Source: Salipiger bermudensis HTCC2601 (GTDB taxonomy: Bacteria > Pseudomonadota > Alphaproteobacteria > Rhodobacterales > Rhodobacteraceae). From it: a stretch of DNA of 36,471 nucleotides. Below the pieces are notes generated by a model. That model ran no database searches, was not told the DNA's origin, and worked only from the letters and a program-made list of their open reading frames with translations. A program made the translations under genes and the position numbers. Within the stretch, counting starts at the first letter, position 1. Each line of letters starts with the position of its first letter. Below are positions 7,276 through 14,995 of the stretch, in pieces. The DNA lies in assembly GCF_000153725.1 (NCBI RefSeq), contig NZ_DS022278.1, positions 220,097 through 256,567 of the forward strand. Direction: 5' to 3'.

Positions 7276-8815
7276 GACGGACAAGAGTACGAGCTTCACG
7301 CTCTCCTACGCGCACAACGACAAGGAAGAGCGCTTCACCTCAGCCACCGACGCAGGGCGTGCCTTCGCGGATGCTGACGCCAGCCAGCATCCCCGCGTGA
7401 TCGAGGCCACGGACAAGGGCGCGCGCACCGTCGCCCACACGGTCACCATCGGCACGGACATCCAGAAGTCCGTTCCCACGCTCGATAGCGTCCGCAAGGT
7501 TCTCACGGACCTCAACCGCGATGGCGCGGCCCCTTCCCGCATGACGCAGACCAACATGGACTTCTGGACCGGCTATCATGAACGGGCCGCGGAGAAGGCC
7601 AGCCCGGAAAAGCAGCCCAAAGACCAAGGCTCGATCTCGCCAAGCGAGAGACAAAAGACCAAACCGGATCTGGACCGCTTTGACCTGCCCATCAGCTACC
7701 ACGACAGGTTTCTTGTCACGAAGGCGAAGGGTCAGCAGGACCTCTACCGTTCCTATGATGACGCCCGGCCTGCGATCGTCGACAAGGGCGACCAGCTCAG
7801 CACCCGAAACGCGGATCGCGGGACTGCAATGGACATGATCGAGCTGGCCTCGCATCGCGGCTGGCAGAGCCTCAAGGCGAAAGGGCCAGAGGAGTTCCGG
7901 CGCGAGATGTGGGTCGAAGGTACCGCCCAGGGCCTGAAGGTTCAGGGCTATCGCCCGACGGAGAAGGACCAAGAGGAAGCAACCCGCCGGTCCCAGATGA
8001 TCGGCGAACGTGCCATTGAGCGGACAGACCGTGCCTCCCTTTCCGGAAATGCCAAGACGCCCGACCGCGAAGACCAGCAGGCCGCGCCGCGCCAAAGCTA
8101 CTCTGACGGCATCTCCGGCAAGATCACCGACATCGGCACCGCCCCCTATCGCAACCGCGAAGGCGCTGACCCCGTGCCCTTCATCGCCCTGACCAACAAA
8201 GCAGGCAAGGAAGAGCATATCTGGAGCGTCACCCTGCCCGCCGCGCTCGAAAAGCATGACCTGAAGCTCGGCGACCGCGCGACCTTCTTCTCTCTCGGCG
8301 TCGAGCCCGTGACCTATAAGACCAAGGATCAGAAGACGGGAGAGGAAGTCGAACGCCAGGGACACCGCCGCCTCTGGGACGCCAAGGACATCGAGCGCGA
8401 AGCACAGCCGCAACGGGCGTCACAGGGAAAATCTGCGGCGAAGGCAACCACTGAGGAAACACCTATGGCCGACAAGCAGCGCGAGCAGGACACCAAATCC
8501 GATCGGCTAGAAGACCGGATCAAGCGCTATGAACCGGGCGACCACGCCGCCAAAGGCCCAGCCAGCGTTCTGGCCCACATGGACGCACGGCTTCGGGCTG
8601 AAGGTGTCTCTAAAAAGGACCGCGAGACCGCCCGCGACCATGCCGCCAAGCTGCTATCCCAAGGGATGAAGGCCGGAAGGCAGATCCCAATCCAAAAGCT
8701 CGCCAACGTGACCAAGGAGCAGGAGGCCCAAGTACACGGAGCGACCACCAAAGAGGCGAGAGTTGTTCCTGAGCGCAAGATATTGGATCAAACCAAGGGT
8801 AACCGCTCTAGATAG
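7268..8815 (+). CDS. LPD7-domain protein in the conjugation operon
   Basis: 515 residues from the ATG at 7268, chosen because AAAGGAAACGG precedes it and it overlaps the virD4 stop; an in-frame GTG at 7232 has no such site. Residues about 135-232 match the large polyvalent protein-associated domain 7 (FLVTKAKGQQDLYRSYDDA, then AMDMIELASHRGWQSLKAKG), found in relaxases and in plasmid or phage polyvalent proteins. A second conserved segment near 280-347 (ISGKITDIGTAPYRNREG, FIALTNKAGKEEHIWSV) resembles the accessory C-terminal part of some mobilisation proteins. The remainder is charged. No relaxase or helicase catalytic motif is visible. A role in DNA processing or protection during transfer is inference. 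Confidence 0.85.
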   Translation: MPETDKSTSFTLSYAHNDKEERFTSATDAGRAFADADASQHPRVIEATDKGARTVAHTVTIGTDIQKSVPTLDSVRKVLTDLNRDGAAPSRMTQTNMDFWTGYHERAAEKASPEKQPKDQGSISPSERQKTKPDLDRFDLPISYHDRFLVTKAKGQQDLYRSYDDARPAIVDKGDQLSTRNADRGTAMDMIELASHRGWQSLKAKGPEEFRREMWVEGTAQGLKVQGYRPTEKDQEEATRRSQMIGERAIERTDRASLSGNAKTPDREDQQAAPRQSYSDGISGKITDIGTAPYRNREGADPVPFIALTNKAGKEEHIWSVTLPAALEKHDLKLGDRATFFSLGVEPVTYKTKDQKTGEEVERQGHRRLWDAKDIEREAQPQRASQGKSAAKATTEETPMADKQREQDTKSDRLEDRIKRYEPGDHAAKGPASVLAHMDARLRAEGVSKKDRETARDHAAKLLSQGMKAGRQIPIQKLANVTKEQEAQVHGATTKEARVVPERKILDQTKGNRSR

Positions 8816-8845
8816 AGCGAAGTATCGACTTCACATAGTCGTTAG

Positions 8846-8862
8846 CTTCCAGCAACTGGAGG
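8846..8862 (+). promoter_or_regulatory. Candidate CueR/MerR-type operator before the copper operon
   Basis: CTTCCAG-CAA-CTGGAGG is a near-perfect dyad (one mismatch) resembling copper-responsive MerR-family operators (CueR/HmrR, consensus CTTCCAG-N3-CTGGAAG). It lies 65 bases upstream of the first copper gene. A 19-base spacer, as MerR-type promoters require, can be drawn between weak -35 and -10 hexamers around it. The gap 8816-8927 has no other evident feature. No CueR-like gene is in the window, so regulation would be in trans. Confidence 0.5.
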
Positions 8863-8927
8863 GCTTCTTTCTACTTGACGACCGACCGCCGGGAAGTGTT
8901 TATCGTCGATGGACGAAAGGAAACTGT

Positions 8928-9281
8928 GTGCTCGGTAGGATCTTCATCATTCTTGTTGCATTGCAGCTCGTTGTGACGAGTGCATTTGCGCATGTGATGC
9001 CGATGGCCGAACATTGTGCAGAGCCTGCGGCTCAGCATGTGCATAGTGACGAAATATCCGTTCTTCAGGATCAGGTGGTCGACACTGCCTTCGAGACTGA
9101 GCAGCAGCCCAAGCCAATGGGACTGCTTCATTGTGCCAGCGTTGCTTGCACAGATCAGTCTGGAAATACGTCTGCTGTCGACCTGCACAAAGATTTCCGG
9201 ATCACGGACCTGAATCCAGCCGAACCGAGCATGGCTCTGCAGTCCGTTCTTCTTTCCTTCCTTCGGCCCCCTCTGGCCTGA
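8928..9281 (+). CDS. Small secreted Cys/His protein upstream of copA
   Basis: 117 residues from GTG at 8928, with AAAGGA seven bases upstream. Residues 1-20 form a signal peptide ending SAFA-H. The mature part carries scattered metal ligands: HVMPMAEHC, AQHVHSDE and LLHCASVACTD (Cys-x4-Cys), and ends FLRPPLA. It resembles in layout the products at 17306-17626 and 25551-25910 (signal peptide, Cys-x4-5-Cys, Pro-Pro near the end). A periplasmic copper-binding or copper-sensing peptide role is inferred from residues and neighbours only. It is probably the first gene of the copA-copB unit. Confidence 0.75.
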   Translation: MLGRIFIILVALQLVVTSAFAHVMPMAEHCAEPAAQHVHSDEISVLQDQVVDTAFETEQQPKPMGLLHCASVACTDQSGNTSAVDLHKDFRITDLNPAEPSMALQSVLLSFLRPPLA

Positions 9282-9461
9282 GCACGCCTGTCCGGCGTTG
9301 ATTGCGGCGTTGCCTGAGCGGCGACGTCCCGCAATCCGATCATTTGCGCCCTCCACGGGGGCAATCCCCCGCCGCATCTGATCCTTCTCCCTCCCTTCAC
9401 TGCTCGGCAGTGATCTCCTCTTTGCGGGGCCATCCTTTTGGTCCGCGCTCACGGAAAACAC
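9282..9461 (+). other. 180-base spacer between the small secreted gene and copA
   Basis: No gene is seen. Two small hairpins are visible: CCACGGGGGCAATCCCCC around 9354-9371 and CACTGCTCGGCAGTG around 9400-9414. They could stabilise or attenuate the message, but neither has a terminal T-run. AGCGGCGACGTCCCGC also sits here without obvious role. Confidence 0.35.
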
Positions 9462-11201
9462 ATGAAACACACGAACTTCCTGCGGCCTCTCGCCGTAGTG
9501 CTGGGGCTTGCCCTCGGCCTGCCCGCGCAGGCTGGCACCTATGACATCACCGTCGACAAGGTCCGGATCGACACCGGAACCTTCAAGAAGAACGGCATCG
9601 GCTACAATGGCAGCCAGACCCCGACCATCCTGCACTTCCAGGAAGGCGAAGACGTCGTCATCCGCGTGAAGAACAATCTGCGCGAAAGCACGTCGATCCA
9701 CTGGCATGGCCTGATCCTGCCGTTCCAGCAGGACGGCGTGCCGGGCATCAGTTTTAACGGCATCAAGCCGGGCGAAACCTTTACCTACCGCTTTCCGATC
9801 GAACAGGCAGGCACCTACTGGTTCCACAGCCATTCGGGTTTCCAGGAGCCCGACGGCGCCTATGGCGCCATCGTGATCGCCCCAAAAGGCGGCGAGGCCG
9901 TGCCGACGAACCGCGACTACGTGGTGCAGTTCACGGACAAGCATCCGCACAGCGGATCGCGGATCTTCCGCAACCTGAAAGCTTCGGCAGACTACTACAA
10001 CCGCGCGCAACGCACGGCGCAGGACCTGATCGAGGACGCAGGTGCCGAAGGTTTGAAAGCCGCCCTTCAAGATCGGAAGATGTGGGGCGCCATGCGTATG
10101 ATGCCCACGGACATCGAGGATGTTCAGGGCTTCACACCGCTGATCAACGGAGCCAGCACCCAGCAGAACTGGACCGGCATCTTCAAGCCCGGCGAAAAGG
10201 TGCGCCTGCGCCTGATTAACTCCTCGGCGACGACCTATTTCGACGTACGCGTGCCCGGTCTGAAAATGACGGTAGTGCAGGCCGACGGCAATGACGTGAA
10301 GCCGGTCGTGGTGGATGAGCTGCGCATCGCCGTGGCTGAAACCTATGACGTGATCGTCCAGCCGCGCGAGGCCAAGGCCTATTCGATCATCGGCGAAAGT
10401 GCGGGCCGCACCGCGATGGTGCGGGGCACGCTGGCGCCGTCCGAAGGCATGGTCGGACCCTACTACAAAATGCGACCTCAGCCGCTGCTGACCATGGCCG
10501 ACATGGGGGGCATGATGTCCGGAATGGATCATTCGGGAATGGACATGGGCGGTATGGACATGTCTGGGATGGACATGAGCGGATTCGACATGTCCGGTAT
10601 GGACCACTCCGGCCATGATATGAGCGGCTTCGACATGTCGGGCATGGACCATTCCGGGATGGATATGGGCGGCATGGACATGTCCGCTGGCATGCCCGTC
10701 GTTCCTTCTGAAGGCGCACCGGGCGCTGCCTTCTACGCGCCGGGCAGCGGGCTGATCCCGACGGCGGCCAATGGCGGCAAGTTCCTTGGCTACGAAGACC
10801 TCACGGCGCGCAAGCCGCTCTACCGTGATCGCCCCGCCACCCGCGAGATCGAGATCCGCCTTACCGGCAACATGGAACGCTACATCTGGTCCATCGACGG
10901 CGTGAAATACGAAGACGCCGACCCGATCCGCCTGAAATACGGCGAGCGGGTCCGGTTCAAGTTCGTCAACGAAACCATGATGGCGCATCCGATGCATCTG
11001 CACGGGATGTGGTCGATCATCGACACCGGAAAAGGGGCATACGACCCCGTGAAGCACACGGTCAGCGTCGCACCCGGAACGACGCTCTACACCGAGACCG
11101 AAGTCGATGCCCCCGGCCAGTGGGCCTTCCATTGCCACCTCTCCTACCACATGGCCGGCGGCATGTTCCGCAAGGTCATCGTCGAAGGCGGCCCGTCCTG
11201 A
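9462..11201 (+). CDS. copA: Periplasmic multicopper oxidase CopA/PcoA
   Basis: 579 residues from ATG 9462 (GGAAAAC upstream). It oxidises Cu(I) and/or sequesters copper in the periplasm. A Sec-like signal peptide (MKHTNFLRPLAVVLGLALGL, cleavage near AQA-G) replaces the Tat leader common in this family. Trinuclear and type 1 copper ligands are complete: SIHWHG near residue 80, WFHSHSG near 120, HPMHLHG near 510 and HCHLSYHMAGGMF near 554-566. Between cupredoxin domains 2 and 3 (residues about 347-410) lies a Met/Asp/Gly/His repeat of units such as MDMSGMDHSG, a likely Cu(I) reservoir. The ATG of a short extension overlaps the stop; copB follows. Confidence 0.96.
   Translation: MKHTNFLRPLAVVLGLALGLPAQAGTYDITVDKVRIDTGTFKKNGIGYNGSQTPTILHFQEGEDVVIRVKNNLRESTSIHWHGLILPFQQDGVPGISFNGIKPGETFTYRFPIEQAGTYWFHSHSGFQEPDGAYGAIVIAPKGGEAVPTNRDYVVQFTDKHPHSGSRIFRNLKASADYYNRAQRTAQDLIEDAGAEGLKAALQDRKMWGAMRMMPTDIEDVQGFTPLINGASTQQNWTGIFKPGEKVRLRLINSSATTYFDVRVPGLKMTVVQADGNDVKPVVVDELRIAVAETYDVIVQPREAKAYSIIGESAGRTAMVRGTLAPSEGMVGPYYKMRPQPLLTMADMGGMMSGMDHSGMDMGGMDMSGMDMSGFDMSGMDHSGHDMSGFDMSGMDHSGMDMGGMDMSAGMPVVPSEGAPGAAFYAPGSGLIPTAANGGKFLGYEDLTARKPLYRDRPATREIEIRLTGNMERYIWSIDGVKYEDADPIRLKYGERVRFKFVNETMMAHPMHLHGMWSIIDTGKGAYDPVKHTVSVAPGTTLYTETEVDAPGQWAFHCHLSYHMAGGMFRKVIVEGGPS
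10499..10690 (+). repeat. Met/His-rich tandem repeat inside copA
   Basis: About 64 codons encode an imperfect tandem of MDMSGMDHSG/FDMSGMD-type units, with at least 25 methionines and several histidines. The DNA is repetitive too (recurring GGACATGAGCGG/GGACATGTCCGG-like words), so copy number may vary between strains. Such Met motifs bind Cu(I) in CopA/PcoA and CueO relatives. Confidence 0.85.
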
Positions 11202-11230
11202 TGGGCGCGTATTCCAAGGAAACCAATCAC

Positions 11231-11947
11231 ATGAAAAAACTGCTGCTTGGAACGGCCCTCGGGCTTCCGCTTGCGCTGACTTTTACCTCAGTCGCGATGG
11301 CCGAGGTGGGCGTTTCCCCGACAGTCTGGGGCGTGCGGACCGACAAGCTCGAATACCGGATGGGCGATGAAGAGAACTCCTTTGCCTGGGGGTTCGAGGC
11401 CTGGACGGGCAATGACGAGCTGCGGCTCGTCTGGAAGAGCGAAGGCGCGAAGATCGAAGGTGGCGATTTCGAAGAGATGGACAACCAGATCCGCCTCCAG
11501 AAGCCGATCACCGATTTCTTCGATGGCTTCATCGGGATCGCCGCCTCCACGCCGGACGGCGCGCCCGAGCGCTACTATGGCGCTTTCGGCGTCACCGGCC
11601 TCGCGCCACAGTGGTTCGAGGTCGAGGCGGCGCTCTACGTTTCCGAATACCCCTACATCGGGGCGGAGGTGGAGTACGAAGGCCTGCTGACCAACCGGCT
11701 GATCCTGACGCCGTCTCTCGAAGTCAGCCTGCCGCTGGCGGATGATCCCGCGCGCGAAATCGCGGCGGGCGGCGGCTCTGTCGAGCTGGGACTGCGACTG
11801 AGCTACGACCTGATCGGCCGCAGCGTGTCGCCCTATGTCGGCGTGAACTACGAACGCGCCTTCGGCGGAACAGCCGACATTCTCCGCGATCATGGCCATG
11901 AAGTCGACGAGCTGACCGGCGTCGTCGGCATCAACTTCATGTTCTGA
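11231..11947 (+). CDS. copB: Outer-membrane copper protein CopB
   Basis: 238 residues from ATG 11231, chosen over the ATG at 11201 (which overlaps the copA stop) because AAGGAAA precedes it and MKKLLLGTALGLPLALTF is a clean signal peptide ending AMA-E. The mature protein is an antiparallel beta-barrel: DELRLVWKSEGAKIEGG, YIGAEVEYEGLLTNRLIL, SVELGLRLSYDL, and a C-terminal FMF, as in outer-membrane proteins. It is shorter than many CopB proteins, which have a long Met/His-rich N-terminal segment; that segment is absent here. Its position after copA is the usual one. It is thought to aid copper sequestration or export at the outer membrane. Confidence 0.9.
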   Translation: MKKLLLGTALGLPLALTFTSVAMAEVGVSPTVWGVRTDKLEYRMGDEENSFAWGFEAWTGNDELRLVWKSEGAKIEGGDFEEMDNQIRLQKPITDFFDGFIGIAASTPDGAPERYYGAFGVTGLAPQWFEVEAALYVSEYPYIGAEVEYEGLLTNRLILTPSLEVSLPLADDPAREIAAGGGSVELGLRLSYDLIGRSVSPYVGVNYERAFGGTADILRDHGHEVDELTGVVGINFMF

Positions 11948-11952
11948 TTTTT

Positions 11953-11994
11953 CTGCGCCCTCTCGGCTACTTCGAAGCCGCGGAGAGGGCGCAG
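11953..11994 (+). terminator. Hairpin after copB
   Basis: CTGCGCCCTCTC pairs perfectly with GAGAGGGCGCAG (12 bp), with an inner CGGCT/AGCCG stem, followed by CCTTTTC. It is likely a Rho-independent terminator or attenuator separating copA-copB from copC-copD. Confidence 0.75.
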
Positions 11995-12029
11995 CCTTTT
12001 CAACCTGAACCAACCAAGGGAGCACCCCA

Positions 12030-12392
12030 ATGAAACTTCGTACTATCCTGACGTCCGCCGCACTGTCGGTCGGTATGGCCCTGAGCGCAGGCGCTGCATT
12101 GGCCCACGGCAAGGGCATGATGACCATGCCGGGCAACGGCCAGACGGTCGGCGCGGACACCAAGGTCATGCACCTGATGTTCACCGATCCCATGCAGATC
12201 ACCACCGTCACGATGGCCGCACCTGATGGCAAGACCTACAAGATCAACGGTCCTGCCGCGAACCAGGCCGTGAAGACCTGGGAAGGCAAGCTGCCGAAGC
12301 TCGCACCGGGCAGCTACAAGATCGACTGGCGCGGCATGTCGCCGGACGGCCACCCGATGAACGGCAGCTTCGCGTTCAAGGTCGCTAACTGA
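12030..12392 (+). CDS. copC: Periplasmic copper-binding protein CopC
   Basis: 120 residues. A signal peptide (cleavage at ALA-H, residue 25) leaves a mature N-terminal histidine, the usual Cu(II) ligand of CopC. The rest is the small cupredoxin-like CopC beta-sandwich: VMHLMFTDPMQITTVTMAAP, PDGKTYKINGP and SPDGHPMNGSFAFKV at the end, including the conserved C-terminal DGHP motif. AGGGAGCACCCC precedes the ATG. Methionines around residues 30-36 and 51-62 may bind Cu(I). Two bases separate it from copD, with which it forms the usual CopC-CopD copper uptake or delivery pair. Confidence 0.95.
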   Translation: MKLRTILTSAALSVGMALSAGAALAHGKGMMTMPGNGQTVGADTKVMHLMFTDPMQITTVTMAAPDGKTYKINGPAANQAVKTWEGKLPKLAPGSYKIDWRGMSPDGHPMNGSFAFKVAN

Positions 12393-12394
12393 TC

Positions 12395-13273
12395 ATGGGC
12401 GGAGTTCTTGCCGCACTGGAACCGGTGCAGATCGCCTCGATCCTCGTCAAGGCGGGGATGTATGTCAGTGTCCTGCTTGCGGCGGGCTCCGTGATCAACC
12501 TCTGGCTCCTGACGGAGCTGGATGCCCCTGCAAGCCGTCGCCTCAGGCGACTTGCAGCATGGTCAGCCTTCGTCGGCATTGTCTTCAGCGCGCTGAACAT
12601 TCCGCTGCGGGCGGCTTTCTTCTACGGGGGCTTCGGCGGCGCGCTTGATCCGATGATGCTTCAGGTCGCGCTCTTCAGCCCGCTCGGCCTGTCGGTGGAG
12701 GCCGACATTCTTGGCCTTCTCGGCATCGCGACCATCGCGCTCAATCGCGGTTGGACACGACCTGTGGCGGTCCTTGGCGTCATTCTTGTTGCCATCAGTT
12801 TCGCGCTGCGTGGTCACGCGACCGAAGATCCGAGGCTGGCGCTTGCAACGCTTTTCGTCATCCACATCCTGGCTGCGAGCTTCTGGATCGGGGGCTTCTA
12901 TCCGCTCTATGACATGGCGCGGCGCGGCAACGAGGCAGCCTGGCGTACTGTCGAACGGTTCGGTCAGGCAGCGCTTGTCATGGTCGGGCTACTTGTCGTG
13001 GCGGGCGTCGTCATCCTGGTGATCCTGGCGGGCGATCCCATCGCGGTCCTGACCCAACCCTGGGGGCAGTTCCTGATGCTGAAACTGGCAGTCGTGGCCC
13101 TGCTTCTCGGCCTCGCCGGGCTGAACAAGCTTCGGCTGACCCCTGCCCTGGCCGAGACCGGAAACGCCGGCCCGCTGAGGGCGTCGATCCGATGGGAGGT
13201 AGCGGCCTTCCTCGTGATCCTGCTGGTCACCGCGACCTTCACGTCCACAGTCGCACCTGAGCACGTCGGCTAA
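12395..13273 (+). CDS. copD: Inner-membrane copper transport protein CopD
   Basis: 292 residues with about eight transmembrane segments. The pattern is that of the CopD/PcoD domain: PVQIASILVKAGMYVSVLLA near the start, LRGHATEDPRLALATLFVIH with the conserved GHA and H around residue 130-145, ASFWIGGFYPL, and LMLKLAVVALLLGLAGLNK near residue 235. It partners CopC and is thought to move copper into the cytoplasm. It starts two bases after the copC stop. A bidirectional hairpin follows 15 bases downstream, before the convergent - strand genes. Confidence 0.94.
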   Translation: MGGVLAALEPVQIASILVKAGMYVSVLLAAGSVINLWLLTELDAPASRRLRRLAAWSAFVGIVFSALNIPLRAAFFYGGFGGALDPMMLQVALFSPLGLSVEADILGLLGIATIALNRGWTRPVAVLGVILVAISFALRGHATEDPRLALATLFVIHILAASFWIGGFYPLYDMARRGNEAAWRTVERFGQAALVMVGLLVVAGVVILVILAGDPIAVLTQPWGQFLMLKLAVVALLLGLAGLNKLRLTPALAETGNAGPLRASIRWEVAAFLVILLVTATFTSTVAPEHVG

Positions 13274-13287
13274 CCCAGAAAGGCACC

Positions 13288-13310
13288 GGGGGCGTCACGA
13301 CGACGCCCCC
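13288..13310. terminator. Bidirectional terminator between convergent copper units
   Basis: GGGGGCGTC and GACGCCCCC form a perfect 9-bp stem with a 5-base loop, followed on the + strand by GTTTCTC. It sits exactly between the ends of copD (+) and the glutaredoxin-MauE gene (-). Confidence 0.75.
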
Positions 13311-13320
13311 GTTTCTCACC

Positions 13321-14082
13321 TCAGCCCCCGAGGGCGCGCAGGCCCATCCAGAGCCCCATCACGATCATCATCAGGTTCTCGGTCAAGGAAATGAACCCGA
13401 GCGGCACGTTGGAGTTCCCGCCGACGCAGGCACATTTCAATCCGCGCTTGTCGATGTAAACCGCCTTGAACACGCTGACCGCCCCAATGGTCCCGATGAA
13501 AAGGGCGACGGGTGCGGAAATCCATGTCAGGACTCCCGCAGTCATCAGGATGCCAGCCAGCGCCTCGCCGTAGGGGTAGATCTTGCCGTAGGGCACCCAA
13601 CGTTTCGCCAGCAGGTCGTAGTTCAGGAACATTGTCGAGAACTGCTCAACGTCTTGAAGCTTCTGGATCGCAAGCACGGTCATGGACAACGAGATGAACC
13701 ACTGGAAGCTCTGCCAAGTCAGGATCGTCCCGTATTGGTGCCACGCCAGCCCAAGCGCCAGCAGGGCACAGACTGAAAAGATCGCGATGACAGGTCGATA
13801 TGTCGTGTCGCTCTGTTCTTCCTTGGGCGGGTCGATCCCGAGGAAAATGCGCAGGTCGTCATGACCCCCGATCCGTTTCCCGTCAATGAAGGTCTGCGGC
13901 GTCGTCTTGACGTCATGCTCGCGCTTGAAGGCCTCAGTCTCGTCCTCGGTCTTCAGGTGATGATCTTCGACGGCGTAGCCTTTGCGCTCAAGCAAGTCCT
14001 TGGATTTCAGACCGAAGGGGCATGTGTGCTCAGGCATGACCATGCGGTAGAGAACGGCGGTTTTCGTGGTATCTTTTGGCAT
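13321..14082 (-). CDS. Glutaredoxin-MauE/DoxX fusion membrane protein
   Basis: 253 residues from ATG 14082 (GAGGAAG nine bases upstream; an ATG at 14088 is also possible). Residues 1-80 are a glutaredoxin-like domain with TCPFGLKSKDLLERKG (Cys-Pro-Phe-Gly, one catalytic cysteine) and TTPQTFIDGKRIGGHDDL, which holds the cis-Pro and glutathione-binding region. Then come about four or five transmembrane helices of the MauE/DoxX type (SFQWFISLSMTVLAIQKLQD, YPYGEALAGILMTAGVLTW) and a CACVGGNSNVPLGFISLTEN motif; the two close cysteines may exchange electrons with the glutaredoxin part. MauE proteins assist disulfide formation in periplasmic proteins. It is the last gene of a copper-linked - strand unit. 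Confidence 0.88.
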   Translation of the reverse strand: MPKDTTKTAVLYRMVMPEHTCPFGLKSKDLLERKGYAVEDHHLKTEDETEAFKREHDVKTTPQTFIDGKRIGGHDDLRIFLGIDPPKEEQSDTTYRPVIAIFSVCALLALGLAWHQYGTILTWQSFQWFISLSMTVLAIQKLQDVEQFSTMFLNYDLLAKRWVPYGKIYPYGEALAGILMTAGVLTWISAPVALFIGTIGAVSVFKAVYIDKRGLKCACVGGNSNVPLGFISLTENLMMIVMGLWMGLRALGG

Positions 14083-14093
14083 GATCATCTTCC

Positions 14094-14918
14094 TCAATTC
14101 GTGCAGGCGTACTGACCGCGGAAACCGGCCTCGTAGTCAGGGCCCGCGCTGATGACGAAATCCTGAAGGCCATCATCTTCCGTATTGCGCACATCAATCG
14201 TGATCGGGTCAGCGGCGAAGCTGTCTTCCCCGCCATCGAGTTGCACAAGATCACCGCTGATCTTGACCAAGGCAGTGCCGTTTCCAGACACGAACACGGG
14301 CGGGCTCGTTTCAGTGTAGGTGAAGCTGCACGCGGCCCCATCCGGGAAGACCTGGGCGATATCTGCCTGCGTCAGGAACTCCGGATCGACCTTGGAAACG
14401 ACCTCGCTGGACAAGGCGTCCTGAGCGGGTTTCAGTTCGGCTACCGGTTCATCCCCGGCGGGCGTCGCCTCTCCATTCGCCGAAATGTCCGCGATCAGAT
14501 AGCGCATCTCCGCGATTTCCTTATCCTGGGCGTAGATGATGTCATCGGCCAAAGTGCGCACCCTGGGATCGGTGATTTCCGCGCGCGACGACGTCATGAT
14601 GGCGATCGAATGGTGTGGGATCATCGCGCGCATGTAAGCCCGGTCCTGCACCGTCACCTGACTGCGCACCAGCCAGAGCGCCCCTGCGAAAACGATGATG
14701 GAGCCCGCGAATATCGCGATATTGAGCGTGCGGTTCTTGTACATGCCGAGCATGAAGGCCAGCATGACGAAGGCCATAACCGCCCCCATGACGATTGCCA
14801 TATAGGCGCGTGTTTCTGACCAGAAGATATGGCTGATCAGATACGTGTTCAGGTACATCAACCCGAACATCAGAACCGTAGACACGGCAATCATCAGGAA
14901 AAAGCGGGAATAGGCCAT
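14094..14918 (-). CDS. DUF305 membrane protein with an extra C-terminal domain
   Basis: 274 residues from ATG 14918 (GGAGG six bases upstream). Three transmembrane helices (about 5-30, 38-58, 67-85) precede a ferritin-like DUF305 helix segment with AYMRAMIPHHSIAIMTSS and IIYAQDKEIAEMRYLI. The His-His and Met residues of this domain are the usual putative metal ligands. After a linker, residues about 185-274 form a second beta-rich domain (ACSFTYTETSPPVFVSGNG to FRGQYACTN) with a Cys near each end, which could form a disulfide. I cannot name this domain. The gene overlaps the next gene's leader by a few bases. DUF305 proteins are common in copper clusters; the biochemical role is unknown. Confidence 0.87.
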   Translation of the reverse strand: MAYSRFFLMIAVSTVLMFGLMYLNTYLISHIFWSETRAYMAIVMGAVMAFVMLAFMLGMYKNRTLNIAIFAGSIIVFAGALWLVRSQVTVQDRAYMRAMIPHHSIAIMTSSRAEITDPRVRTLADDIIYAQDKEIAEMRYLIADISANGEATPAGDEPVAELKPAQDALSSEVVSKVDPEFLTQADIAQVFPDGAACSFTYTETSPPVFVSGNGTALVKISGDLVQLDGGEDSFAADPITIDVRNTEDDGLQDFVISAGPDYEAGFRGQYACTN

Positions 14919-14949
14919 CGTCACCTCCGAGTGCGTTTAGGGGAATAAC

Positions 14950-14971
14950 AACCTTCCAGTGGGTGAATGTT
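14950..14971 (-). promoter_or_regulatory. Candidate MerR-type copper operator before the DUF305 gene
   Basis: The dyad AACCTTC-N8-GAATGTT (one mismatch per arm) lies 32 bases upstream of the DUF305 start. Read on the - strand, CATTCACCCACTGGAAGGT aligns with the element at 8845-8863 at 13 of 19 positions and keeps CTGGA. This suggests one shared regulator and an internal promoter for DUF305 and the glutaredoxin-MauE gene. The -35 match is weak. Confidence 0.42.
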
Positions 14972-14995
14972 CCCTAAAAGTTGGCTTTTCTCGGC

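Noticed and set aside
9282-9461. Spacer before copA considered as a riboswitch
   Set aside because: Only two short hairpins are seen, with no match to a known riboswitch layout and no T-run.
10499-10690. Repetitive block considered as a CRISPR or minisatellite
   Set aside because: The repeats are in frame and encode the Met/His segment of CopA; there are no uniform spacers.
8871-11150. 759-codon - strand frame opposite copA
   Set aside because: Its apparent HVH-rich repeats are the reverse complement of the CopA Met/Asp repeat; the + strand encodes complete oxidase motifs.
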